Virus record (IMG/VR): IMGVR_UViG_3300008217_003979
Span: 1 to 22,850 of that record
Length of the DNA: 22,850 nt
From: a virus
Direction: 5' to 3' (one strand)
The notes below the pieces were generated by a model. That model saw only the letters and a program-made list of their open reading frames with translations, searched no databases and was not told the origin of the DNA. The position numbers and the translations under genes are program-made. Each line of letters opens with the position of its first letter. Position 1 is the first letter of the stretch. Of the stretch, positions 1 to 7,158 are shown piece by piece.

Positions 1-964
1 CCCCGAGTGCTTTCACCGCCGCCGCCCACATCTGTTCCGCAATCGTATTCGGCGCTCCTTCGTAGTCGATCCCGACCGCATTCTCCTGTGGCCAGCTCTC
101 AATTCCAAACGAACGGGCGCCAGGCACGTCGACGGTCTCGGGCACCTGCGCCTGCCGGACAAACTCACCCGTCGCACCACCAGCCGCGGCGATGATCGGC
201 ATGGCAAGCCATCCGGCGGGGAGTACGCGTGCGCCTCCCTTCAGAACAGGCGTCGCCAAGCGCCGGGCGACCCCCCACAGGTCACGGCCAAGTGTCGCGA
301 CACCGGCCCCACCCTCCGCGAGATTCTCGCGCGTGAAGAATCCTGGGGGGTTCATCGCTGTAAAAATAGCGTCAACTTCCTCCTCGGTCGGCCCACGGGG
401 GTCGCCGGTGTACGACACCTGAATCCCACCCCGTTGTGGATGCCCAGGCGGAAGCGGCTCGGTCCCGCGCTTGCCTGTGAGGTTCGTGCCTGTAAACGAC
501 GGGTCTGCCTGCTCCTGGGTCGGATAGATCCAGCGTCGGTGGATCTCGTCCTCTGGTGACGGCGCTTCCTGGAGCGCGGCGGCCCGTGCGAGGACCGCCT
601 CGACATAATGCTGCGTCTCAGGAAACGGCGGGACACCAGACGCCCGGTCCACCGCGCCCGGCCCAGCGTTATAGGCTGCCGTCGCAAGCCGCTGATCGCC
701 GTGATATCGCTCAAGCAGCATGGCAAGGTACTGGATGCCCGCGCGCACATTCTGGGGCATATCAAACGGGTCGGTGACGTTATACTCCTCGGCGGTCGCA
801 GGCATGAGCTGCATCAGCCCGCGCGCCCCGGCCGGCGACCGTGCGCGTGGATCGTAGGACGACTCGTGTTCGAGAACCGAGAGGGCTAACGGATAGGGCA
901 CGCCCAGCGCCTCGGCGTTCTGTCGCACAAGGTCCCGAATACGCTCCTGCTGTTCGTTCGCCAT
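1..964 (-). CDS. Virion lytic transglycosylase, SLT domain at N-terminus, cut by left edge (321+ aa)
   Basis: The frame starts at the ATG that overlaps the upstream stop (TAATG) and is open to the left edge, so at least 321 residues are coded. Residues 5-110 form a soluble lytic transglycosylase domain: catalytic Glu34 in LEHESSYDP, RSPAGARGLMQLMPATA at 42-58, and AAYNAGPGAV at 96-105. Such enzymes cut the MurNAc-GlcNAc bond of peptidoglycan. In phages an N-terminal SLT domain on a long protein is typical of ejected proteins such as T7 gp16, which open the cell wall during DNA entry. Residues 220-245 are hydrophobic and Gly-rich (LPAGWLAMPIIAAAGGATGEF) and may contact the membrane. A host-lysis endolysin is less likely, because the protein continues well past the domain. 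Confidence 0.92.
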   Translation of the reverse strand, partial: MANEQQERIRDLVRQNAEALGVPYPLALSVLEHESSYDPRARSPAGARGLMQLMPATAEEYNVTDPFDMPQNVRAGIQYLAMLLERYHGDQRLATAAYNAGPGAVDRASGVPPFPETQHYVEAVLARAAALQEAPSPEDEIHRRWIYPTQEQADPSFTGTNLTGKRGTEPLPPGHPQRGGIQVSYTGDPRGPTEEEVDAIFTAMNPPGFFTRENLAEGGAGVATLGRDLWGVARRLATPVLKGGARVLPAGWLAMPIIAAAGGATGEFVRQAQVPETVDVPGARSFGIESWPQENAVGIDYEGAPNTIAEQMWAAAVKALG

Positions 965-2799
965 TAGCGTAGCAGGCCGCCGACCCGAGGACTTTCACGC
1001 TGAGGTCTTCTGGACTGTGGGGGGGCGACGAACGGACTCGCGTCGCCCACCGAGGGAGTCCGCCACCCAGCGACGGGGGGAAGACGCCCACCGCCGAGCG
1101 TGGGATCGGCCGTCGCTGCCTCAGACATGAACAACCTCGTCCCCGGAGGGGTCGATCTCACCGCACGATCTCGCATCGCCTCCATCTGACGCTGTTTTGG
1201 ATCAAGCACCGTGAAGACGCCGTGCTTAATCGCCAAATACTGATCAGTAAAGTCTCCGAAAATATGGTCAAAGGCTCTTTTCGTCAGCCCCGCCGTCGCG
1301 CCCAGGCCGACAAGCATCTGCTTCGCACGCTTGACATCATCTTCAGTCTTGCGCCCACGCTCCCCGCCCAGTTCGGCGAACAACCCGGCAAAGGCATTCC
1401 GCAGCCGCGCAAAGTGTTGCAGATCGTCAGAGGCTCTCGACTGCATACGGATCAACTCATTGCGCTCAGCATCGGTGAGTCGCGCCTTGCGCGCCGCCGA
1501 GTCCGTAATCGCCGCTGCGCGAGCCGTTCTCTCTGCGTCAGTGATCTCAGGTGTCCCTGGGGCCGCAATTTCGCGAGGATCGAGGAAATACTCCGTCCCA
1601 AACCACGAGTCCACCGTTTGCCCCAGGGCCTTGAGTCGTGCGATGAATCGAACATCTTCGGTATTGAGCGAATAGGCATAGTCCGCCATCTGCATGGTGA
1701 CATTGGCCAAGGGAATCATCTGTGCAAGAAACTTTTTATTGGACTCGGTGAGGTTTACCACCGAGACACCACCCCATGGTGCCGGCATCATGCCGCCCAA
1801 CGGCTCAGACTGAAACAACTCGTGCATCGGATTCTCTGGATCCAGAGAGGAGTGGGCCGCCTCCGCTACCATCTGTTCCGGCGTCGCCCCCGATCTGATT
1901 TGCGCCGCGTTCCGCGCAGACGAACTCGGTCCTGTCTCGTAGGGACCAGGGGACCCCGTCTCTCCGACCATGCCACCGGGCAGCCCGTATGCCAATTCCG
2001 GCATATTCGCTTTCGCCCAATCGACGAGCCACGGATTCGTCGCGATGGACATATTCATATACGTTGTGCGGTCGTTTCCGGCGTTATCGGTAAACGTGAC
2101 CGCTGTCGGGGTTGCGCGCAGCATAGTATTGACCGAATCAATCATCGCATCGCGGCGCTTCTCAAACGCCTCATACTCCTCGGTTGCTTCCAGCGGCCGG
2201 AGTGCCCCCTGAAGGCCAGGCAGTCCGGTCATCCCGGCAAATAAATGCAGGCGCTCTAGCCCCTCATCATATTTCCGTGGCGCGCGCATCGCGTAATCAG
2301 GCATCGTCGTCCCAGACGTGAACCTTTGCGGACTGATAATGCCTGGTTGCCCAGGAGGCACCGGCGCACCCGCGCCAGCGTGGCTAACCCACGGGAGCGG
2401 ACGACGCGCCAACGGATCGGAGACGAACGCGCCCCCTCGTTTACGATGGCGGAAGAACGGACCCGTTTGGTCGGACGGCGAGGTCCGCGCACGCGGATCC
2501 GCTCGATCGCGACCCACACTGGGCTCCGGCATCCGACCAATCGTGCCAGATGTGATGGGCTGGAACAGCGGTTCCTTGCGTGTCTCGCCAAGCTGTCCCG
2601 GCCGGGGAAGCACGCGCGTCAGCGGCGCTTCTTGAGCGTCCTGATACAACGACAAGAACTCTTCAAGCGCCTGAGATTGTCGACGAAGCTCCTCTGCCTG
2701 GGCTAACTGATACTCTCGTAACGGAGCCGCTTGGTACATGGGGAGAAACCCCTCGACAAATCCTTTGAGGGCTTCCCCGATTCGTCGTCGTTGTGCCAT
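964..2799 (-). CDS. Large helical internal or ejection virion protein (611 aa)
   Basis: The N-terminus is an amphipathic helical region (GEALKGFVEGFLPMYQ, then a charged coiled coil to about residue 55). A Pro/Arg-rich linker (about 60-170) follows, then an ordered region with LERLHLFAGMTGLPGLQGAL and TNPWLVDWAKANMPEL, a mostly helical charged region (about 360-520) with DAERNELIRMQSRASDDLQHFARL, and a Pro/Arg-rich tail. There is no signal peptide or clear membrane helix. It ends in a TAATG junction with the transglycosylase gene, so the two proteins are made together. This suggests a delivery complex of the T7 gp15/gp16 kind; sequence kinship is not visible. Confidence 0.7.
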   Translation of the reverse strand: MAQRRRIGEALKGFVEGFLPMYQAAPLREYQLAQAEELRRQSQALEEFLSLYQDAQEAPLTRVLPRPGQLGETRKEPLFQPITSGTIGRMPEPSVGRDRADPRARTSPSDQTGPFFRHRKRGGAFVSDPLARRPLPWVSHAGAGAPVPPGQPGIISPQRFTSGTTMPDYAMRAPRKYDEGLERLHLFAGMTGLPGLQGALRPLEATEEYEAFEKRRDAMIDSVNTMLRATPTAVTFTDNAGNDRTTYMNMSIATNPWLVDWAKANMPELAYGLPGGMVGETGSPGPYETGPSSSARNAAQIRSGATPEQMVAEAAHSSLDPENPMHELFQSEPLGGMMPAPWGGVSVVNLTESNKKFLAQMIPLANVTMQMADYAYSLNTEDVRFIARLKALGQTVDSWFGTEYFLDPREIAAPGTPEITDAERTARAAAITDSAARKARLTDAERNELIRMQSRASDDLQHFARLRNAFAGLFAELGGERGRKTEDDVKRAKQMLVGLGATAGLTKRAFDHIFGDFTDQYLAIKHGVFTVLDPKQRQMEAMRDRAVRSTPPGTRLFMSEAATADPTLGGGRLPPVAGWRTPSVGDASPFVAPPQSRRPQRESPRVGGLLR

Positions 2800-2805
2800 C
2801 GCTGC

Positions 2806-3192
2806 TTATCCTCGACGTGGACGCCGTACCCCGGTCATGCCGCCGAGGGACCCCGGCTGTCCAATCCCTGGTATCCGCGCGAGAGCAGCCGCATCCCCAA
2901 ACTGCTCTACCCCTCCGATGGGGCGCAGTGACTCGTGCGGCATCGGGGCCGCTGGCGGCAAACTCGGTGGCGCGCCGATCGGCCCCCCAGGCTGCCCCCC
3001 ACGTTTCGCGCGGCGTGTCTGTCCCGTGCGACCCGTTGACCCACGCCGTCGCACACGCGGACGCTCGGTGCCAAACGACAGCTTGGGTGTGCGCGTCGCC
3101 CTCGGCGCCTGATCCGGTTGCGGGGACCCCTGTCGCGAGGGTGCCTCGTCAAAAGCCTGAAACTCACCAGTATAGGATTTAAAAACGGCCAT
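2806..3192 (-). CDS. Basic Arg/Pro/Gly-rich protein, unknown function (128 aa)
   Basis: A short ordered-looking start (AVFKSYTGEFQAFDEAP) is followed by a long, probably disordered tail rich in Arg, Pro and Gly with RRRG and RRAKRGG clusters. Such tails bind nucleic acid or acidic partners. It sits between two helical genes of the presumed ejection module, six bases ahead of the next start. Coding status is supported by gene spacing and by the ordered start; composition alone would not prove it. No function can be assigned. Confidence 0.55.
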   Translation of the reverse strand: MAVFKSYTGEFQAFDEAPSRQGSPQPDQAPRATRTPKLSFGTERPRVRRRGSTGRTGQTRRAKRGGQPGGPIGAPPSLPPAAPMPHESLRPIGGVEQFGDAAALARIPGIGQPGSLGGMTGVRRPRRG

Positions 3193-3213
3193 CCGTATTC
3201 TCGTCGTGCGTCA

Positions 3214-3525
3214 TTATTTCGGCCCCCAGCGACCAGAGAAGTCACGGCGGCGAGACTTGAGAAACTGGCTCGCCAACTTCTTCTCCTCGTTGGCACGCGC
3301 TGTATCTGCCGAGACGTCGGAAATCGCCGCCCCTGCACTCTGATCGAGTTCCTTCTTGAGACGACGTTCTTCCCGCTTCAGCCAGTCCTCCTCAAGAGAC
3401 AACCCATGAGAAAACCCAGACCCGATTCCGCTGAGCAGCGACGACAGACCACTGGGATCTCTCCGGCGGAACGCCCCCTCCTGCGCCCCGCGTCGTCGCC
3501 GCGTCGTTACATAGTCAGCCGCCAT
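3214..3525 (-). CDS. Small helical charged protein, probable virion component (103 aa)
   Basis: Five bases after the previous stop. The N-terminus is strongly basic (TTRRRRG), followed by a Gly/Ser/Leu stretch (GLSSLLSGIGSGFSHGLSL) that could be amphipathic or membrane-active, then a long charged helix (EEDWLKREERRLKKELDQ, later ANEEKKLASQFLKSRRRDF). The combination of a short Gly-rich hydrophobic patch and basic helices recalls small ejection proteins. No family is recognised, and no strong ribosome site was seen. Confidence 0.6.
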   Translation of the reverse strand: MAADYVTTRRRRGAQEGAFRRRDPSGLSSLLSGIGSGFSHGLSLEEDWLKREERRLKKELDQSAGAAISDVSADTARANEEKKLASQFLKSRRRDFSGRWGPK

Positions 3526-3530
3526 GAGTC

Positions 3531-5174
3531 TTATGCCTGCGTTCCACTAACGTAGCCCTCAGCCGCCAACGCCGTGGCCTTAAAGTACTCCTGGAGAAGC
3601 GGCAGCAGAAACTCAAGACGCCCCTGTTGGAGGGCCGCCATCGTTTTGTCGCGTTCGAGGCCGTATTCGGCCAAGAACTGGTTCCAGGCCATATTCCGGT
3701 CAAGCACGTTGAGCGCCGCGTCCGTCCGCATCTCCTGCACACCCGTCAGCGCGTTCACCGACTCCACGATATTGCGGCTTTGCTCGGTGGTGAGGGCCGT
3801 TCCCTGCTTGACGGCCTCAAGAAGACGGGCGTCCTGGCGCTGCGCCCGATCGAGCGCAATGTCGGTCTGGAGTTCCCGAGCGCGTTGTTCACGCTGGTCC
3901 GCCGAGAGTCGTTGCGCGAGCGCCTGTTGGTTCAGGTGCCCCATCGCCTCGCGGTATCGGACATCGGCCCGGTCGCCCTCCTCAAGCGCGATACGCTGCG
4001 CGGCCTCGGTATACATCGGGGCGAGTTGGGTTTCCAGGCGGGCCATGTAGTCCTGCTCAGGACCCTGACCGAGTAGCCCGCGGTCGGCCATCGTCGCCTG
4101 TCCCTGCGCGAGTTGCGCGGCACGCAAGCGATCGAGCGGCGACCGTGCAGATTCCAGTTGCATCGCCAGGCGTCCCTCATCGGACGGGAGTACACCGCCG
4201 CTCGCGAGCAACGCACGCAGCGACTCCTGTGATTCCGCTTCTAGCGGCGTCGGGGGCGTCACCCCACCGGCGCCCAAGATATCGCTCAAGCTCCGAAAGA
4301 TTGTCGCTTCGCCTTCGGTCGGCGCCTCGGCACCCCGCGACCCGAGAATGTCCGAGATCGTCTGCTCTGTTTGTGCGGTAAACGGTGTGGGGGCTACCCC
4401 ACCGTGGATCAAATTCTCCAGGGCCAGATTCGCCTTCCGGGAGAGCGGGTCCGCACCCACCTCCTCGGTGTACATCTCTTGGTAGGCCGGCGGGATGATC
4501 GGGGCGCTCGCTGTATCGTACGGAATCTGCCCCAGAATGTTCAGGAGCGCCGACCCTGGATAGGGGTCGTACCCGCTCAAGGCCCCTGGTTGAGACAGAA
4601 CAGACGATCCACCGCCACCGAGCGTCGGACCTCCTGTGCCATTCCCACCTGCCCCGCCAGCACCACCACCTCCATCGCCACCACCGTTTCCGCCGTTGCC
4701 ACCGGACCCAAAGGCGCGTAACGCATAGGGGAGCGGGTCGTCACTCCCTGGGGCATAGATATTGTAATCAGGAATCCCTGCTGCTGCGGTATCTGCGGGA
4801 TCGAGTCGTGTCGTATAGCCGCGCTCTGTGAGCGCCTGGAGGATTCCGGGAGTCTGTTCCGCCACCGAAAACCCACCCATCCCCTCAGTCGGCCATGCTG
4901 GAAACGAGGGGTCCACCTGAGTCAGATAGTCAACGTCGGTATAGTCCCGATAGTCCGGGTTAATATCCCCTGGGCGAAACGCGAGGCCATACTCGCCACC
5001 CACCGGCGCTATCGCGTCAGGAATCTCCAAGGGCGCCATCGTCGCGGTGCCATCCCATGGCTCAAACCCGAGCGCACTTCCAATCCGTGCCTCGTCACCC
5101 GGGTTGCGTTGGAGAAAATCAGCAATTTCCGGGTGTTGTTTCGGGGCGTACTGCGATCTCCAGTCGTTTGCCAT
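3531..5174 (-). CDS. Large internal or ejection virion protein (547 aa)
   Basis: Domains in order: a 150-residue N-terminal region rich in Asp, Pro and Tyr; a Gly-rich linker (156-189) with almost no other residues than Gly, Asn and Asp; a Pro-containing region; four imperfect 23-residue repeats (253-342); and a long helical, Gln/Arg/Glu-rich C-terminal half (345-545) with coiled-coil character. It has no signal peptide or clear membrane helix. Length, modular layout and position ahead of other helical proteins and a transglycosylase fit an internal virion protein ejected with the DNA, comparable in role to T7 gp14-16 or P22 gp7, gp16 and gp20, without visible sequence kinship. A tail appendage is the main alternative, because repeats and Gly linkers also occur there. 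Confidence 0.7.
   Translation of the reverse strand: MANDWRSQYAPKQHPEIADFLQRNPGDEARIGSALGFEPWDGTATMAPLEIPDAIAPVGGEYGLAFRPGDINPDYRDYTDVDYLTQVDPSFPAWPTEGMGGFSVAEQTPGILQALTERGYTTRLDPADTAAAGIPDYNIYAPGSDDPLPYALRAFGSGGNGGNGGGDGGGGAGGAGGNGTGGPTLGGGGSSVLSQPGALSGYDPYPGSALLNILGQIPYDTASAPIIPPAYQEMYTEEVGADPLSRKANLALENLIHGGVAPTPFTAQTEQTISDILGSRGAEAPTEGEATIFRSLSDILGAGGVTPPTPLEAESQESLRALLASGGVLPSDEGRLAMQLESARSPLDRLRAAQLAQGQATMADRGLLGQGPEQDYMARLETQLAPMYTEAAQRIALEEGDRADVRYREAMGHLNQQALAQRLSADQREQRARELQTDIALDRAQRQDARLLEAVKQGTALTTEQSRNIVESVNALTGVQEMRTDAALNVLDRNMAWNQFLAEYGLERDKTMAALQQGRLEFLLPLLQEYFKATALAAEGYVSGTQA
4149..4418 (-). repeat. Four imperfect 23-residue repeats in the large internal protein
   Basis: Protein-level repeats at residues 253-273, 274-296, 297-319 and 320-342. 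The shared pattern is S-D-I-L-G-x-G-G-V-x-P, then an acidic Thr/Glu segment ending in S-L. Copies two and three are the closest (SDILGSRG and SDILGAGG starts). At DNA level they are hard to see, so they are old or under selection at the protein level. Confidence 0.6.
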
Positions 5175-5179
5175 GATCG

Positions 5180-5926
5180 TTACACAACCGCTCCGCCAGG
5201 ACCGGTCGAATCATAGATATCGCCGCCACGCTGACGAGCAATCCCGGAGGGAGGCAGCAAACGCGGACGACGGCCCCCGGTGGGGAAGGCCCCTCCCACG
5301 ATTCTCCCTGTATTGTCCTGGGGTCCTGGCCCTGGAGTTCCGAGCGTGGGAAGTGGCGCGTTCGAGACATAGTTCCCCAAACTGTCAAAGTTGGCTCCGA
5401 GGAACGACAGCGCCTTCTGCATCTCCGGCACGCCGCTCAGCGACCCCCCATACGTCGGGAGTGGCGGCGCCGAGACCGCCCCCGCCGGGAACGCGGTCGC
5501 GCCACGTCCGACCGCACTCAGGATGTCCGCTCCGTCAGCGGACGGTAACGCCGCCGCAAAGGGCGCCGACTCTCCCCACGAGACGCCAGGCCGTGTCAGA
5601 AGTTCCGGGCGTGGGACGGCAGGATCCGTCCCGTAGACCCCCACAGTGACGGGTCCCGCCCCCTTAAAGATCGGAAGCGTATTGGCAACATACGAACTGG
5701 GGAGAGAGACCGGGCTCGCGGCATATTGAGTCGCCGCCGCCCCGAGACGTCCGAGACCCCCAAGGGCCCCCGCAAAGAGCGATTCGGGATGCAATCCCCG
5801 GTCCAAGGAAAGTCCGCCTGGCTGGCCAAACCCCAGCACGTTCGTCCCTTCTGGTCGGCCGCCGCCTAAATAGCCGCCCAGAGCATTGATGCCCGCCATT
5901 GTCAGCGGCACTTCCATCCCACTCAT
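5180..5926 (-). CDS. Gly/Ala/Pro-rich internal virion protein candidate (248 aa)
   Basis: Starts inside the GNAT stop (ATGA). The protein is low in charged residues and rich in Gly, Ala, Pro and Leu, with Gly-zipper-like runs near the start (GINALGGYLGGG, GALGGLGRLGAAA). The C-terminus is Gly/Pro/Arg-rich. Such composition is common in P22- and T7-type ejection proteins that leave the capsid with the DNA and enter the cell envelope. No motif is specific, so the role is inferred from composition and from the neighbouring large helical proteins and transglycosylase. Confidence 0.65.
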   Translation of the reverse strand: MSGMEVPLTMAGINALGGYLGGGRPEGTNVLGFGQPGGLSLDRGLHPESLFAGALGGLGRLGAAATQYAASPVSLPSSYVANTLPIFKGAGPVTVGVYGTDPAVPRPELLTRPGVSWGESAPFAAALPSADGADILSAVGRGATAFPAGAVSAPPLPTYGGSLSGVPEMQKALSFLGANFDSLGNYVSNAPLPTLGTPGPGPQDNTGRIVGGAFPTGGRRPRLLPPSGIARQRGGDIYDSTGPGGAVV

Positions 5927-6402
5927 TGCGATAACTCCTTGAGAAATGTTCGGCGTGGCACCTCAACATAGTGGAGGCGCTTCGCCAGTGCCAGCCCGCG
6001 TGGATTATCCGTATCAACCGAAATCAGAAAATGTTTCACACCCAATTCCTGAGCATGACGTTCGGCAAACTGTGCCGCCGCGAGACTCTGGCGGCGATAG
6101 GGTGGTGCAATATAGAGATGGGGCTGCCCAAAGGACCGGTCGGGAGTCATATTCGTCAAGCCCGTGAATCCGATCGTCTCGCTGCCGGAGTCAATCATCT
6201 GAAACAACGCCTGCTGATTACTCGCCGCCTGCAAGAGCGCCGTCATGGCGATCGTCAGTGCCACACCATCGGGAAGGGTCGTACCCATGAAGGCTTCAAA
6301 GCCCTTCCGGTCAGCCTCGTACCACCGCAAGACGCGGGGCGGGTCACCCGTCGCATAGTGACGCAATCGAAGCTCCGCAGCGTGTCCGTTACCCGTCCCC
6401 AT
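5923..6402 (-). CDS. GNAT-family acetyltransferase-like protein (159 aa)
   Basis: Probable acetyl-CoA-dependent N-acetyltransferase. The C-terminal half has the GNAT core: a strand HLYIAPPY (95-102), the acetyl-CoA loop region YRRQSLAAA (102-110), a helix, strand KHFLISVD (123-130), and DNPRGLALAKRLHYVEV (132-148), which corresponds to the usual N..a..ly.k.GF end motif. In the canonical R/Q-x-x-G-x-G/A loop the Gly is Ser106 here. The N-terminal half is helical with a less typical start. The substrate is unknown. It lies among tail and internal protein genes, ends in an ATGA overlap with the next gene, and so is co-expressed late. It could modify a virion or host protein. Confidence 0.75.
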   Translation of the reverse strand: MGTGNGHAAELRLRHYATGDPPRVLRWYEADRKGFEAFMGTTLPDGVALTIAMTALLQAASNQQALFQMIDSGSETIGFTGLTNMTPDRSFGQPHLYIAPPYRRQSLAAAQFAERHAQELGVKHFLISVDTDNPRGLALAKRLHYVEVPRRTFLKELSQ

Positions 6403-6412
6403 TTTCAGTATA

Positions 6413-6946
6413 TCATTCGCTGACAGCCAACGTAATCATCCCACGCAGATCGACATTATCCGTAATACTGGACGGCCACGCGGCATGATCCGTCCGGAAG
6501 CAATAGAGCTTATCCGTCCCTCCGGTGGTGATGTAGCCTTCCGTATCAACCGACCCCTTGATGGTCAACGGCCCTGTATACGTCGTCGTTGTTGCCGACA
6601 GCCCCTTGGGGAGCTGGATCTGGAGTTGATTCCCCATGCTGCTGGAGGTCGTGGTGTCCTCCAGGAAGAAGTTCACCACAAGAAACTGGCCGATTTTAAT
6701 AAAGTCATACTGCTTCTGGTCGGCGCTCGCCACGGTCCAGGTCCCGGTATTGGCCGTGAAATTGCCGGCCGCAAAGGGGGTACTCTGCCACGCGAGTTCC
6801 TGCTGAATCCGTTGAAGCCGTCGTCGGGTATCGAGGGCAGCGAAATAGAGGGATCGCATCGCCCGTTCCGTCACCGACCCGGATTCCTCCCGTATCCGCG
6901 CAAAGTCGGGAGTCGGAAAGTCGAGAGGGATGTTCGATCTAGCCAT
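6413..6946 (-). CDS. Beta-rich tail protein, possible receptor-binding domain (177 aa)
   Basis: The start at 6946 (MARSNIPLDF) overlaps the microprotein stop and is preferred to a 17-residue extension that reads through that gene in another frame. Residues 10-52 are helical (RAMRSLYFAALDTRRRLQRIQQELAW), suited to a trimeric coiled coil. Residues 55-177 are beta-rich: GNFTANTGTWTVASADQ, YDFIKIGQFLVVNFFLE, LQIQLPKGLSA, ending MITLAVSE. A helical stem plus compact beta-sandwich is typical of small tail-attached or baseplate-like binding proteins in phages. No catalytic residues are seen. It may be an accessory adhesin beside the S74 fiber, or a structural tail protein. Confidence 0.7.
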   Translation of the reverse strand: MARSNIPLDFPTPDFARIREESGSVTERAMRSLYFAALDTRRRLQRIQQELAWQSTPFAAGNFTANTGTWTVASADQKQYDFIKIGQFLVVNFFLEDTTTSSSMGNQLQIQLPKGLSATTTTYTGPLTIKGSVDTEGYITTGGTDKLYCFRTDHAAWPSSITDNVDLRGMITLAVSE

Positions 6947-7061
6947 ACGGACTCTCTGGCCACTCCTCGATGGGAGGGCACTCGCACGCATGAACATGCG
7001 TCTGATGCCTCACGCACCAGTAGTTCTCACAGTCCTGACAGGGCATCCAGATGGCTGTCAT
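6939..7061 (-). CDS. Cys/His-rich microprotein, zinc-binding candidate (40 aa)
   Basis: A short gene of 41 codons including the stop. It carries CxxC at residues 8-11 (CQDC), then C16, H19, H22, H24, and CxC at 26-28, followed by a PPIEEWPESPYG end. Eight potential metal ligands in 40 residues make a small zinc-ribbon or zinc-knuckle fold likely. The order CxxC, WCxxH, HxHxCxC, PPIEEW is one I recognise from tiny proteins in phage structural regions, whose role is not known to me. The stop lies inside the next gene (8-base overlap), consistent with coupled translation. A loose GGGGAAAG ribosome site precedes the ATG. Confidence 0.75.
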   Translation of the reverse strand: MTAIWMPCQDCENYWCVRHQTHVHACECPPIEEWPESPYG

Positions 7062-7064
7062 ATG

Positions 7065-7156
7065 TTACGGCTTTCCCCGCACCCCCAACCTTTTGAGCAA
7101 GTTGTCTATGAATGCATCGGTCTCGGCGTATAGCCGAGGTTAATCGCGGGGGCCAT
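7065..7156 (-). pseudogene. Probable 30-codon mini-gene broken by a -1 frameshift
   Basis: An ATG at 7156, two bases after the upstream stop, opens a 16-codon frame (MAPAINLGYTPRPMHS) that stops at 7106. A second frame, without its own start, runs to a TAA at 7065, three bases before the next gene, and ends ETDAFIDNLLKRLGVRGKP, which looks like a normal helical protein end. Joining them needs a -1 shift between about 7138 and 7108. The combined product would fill the gap exactly. It may be a sequencing error, a decayed gene or a real frameshift. Confidence 0.35.
7122..7138 (-). terminator. Small hairpin in the gap after the 254-residue gene
   Basis: Perfect 6-bp inverted repeat CTCGGC/GCCGAG around a 5-base loop. 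No U-run follows on the minus strand, so termination is doubtful. It lies where the two frames of the broken mini-gene have to be joined. Confidence 0.3.
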
Positions 7157-7158
7157 TG

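Noticed and set aside
1222-2244. 340-codon open frame on the plus strand
   Set aside because: Antisense to the 611-residue protein gene; Arg-rich translation typical of a shadow frame.
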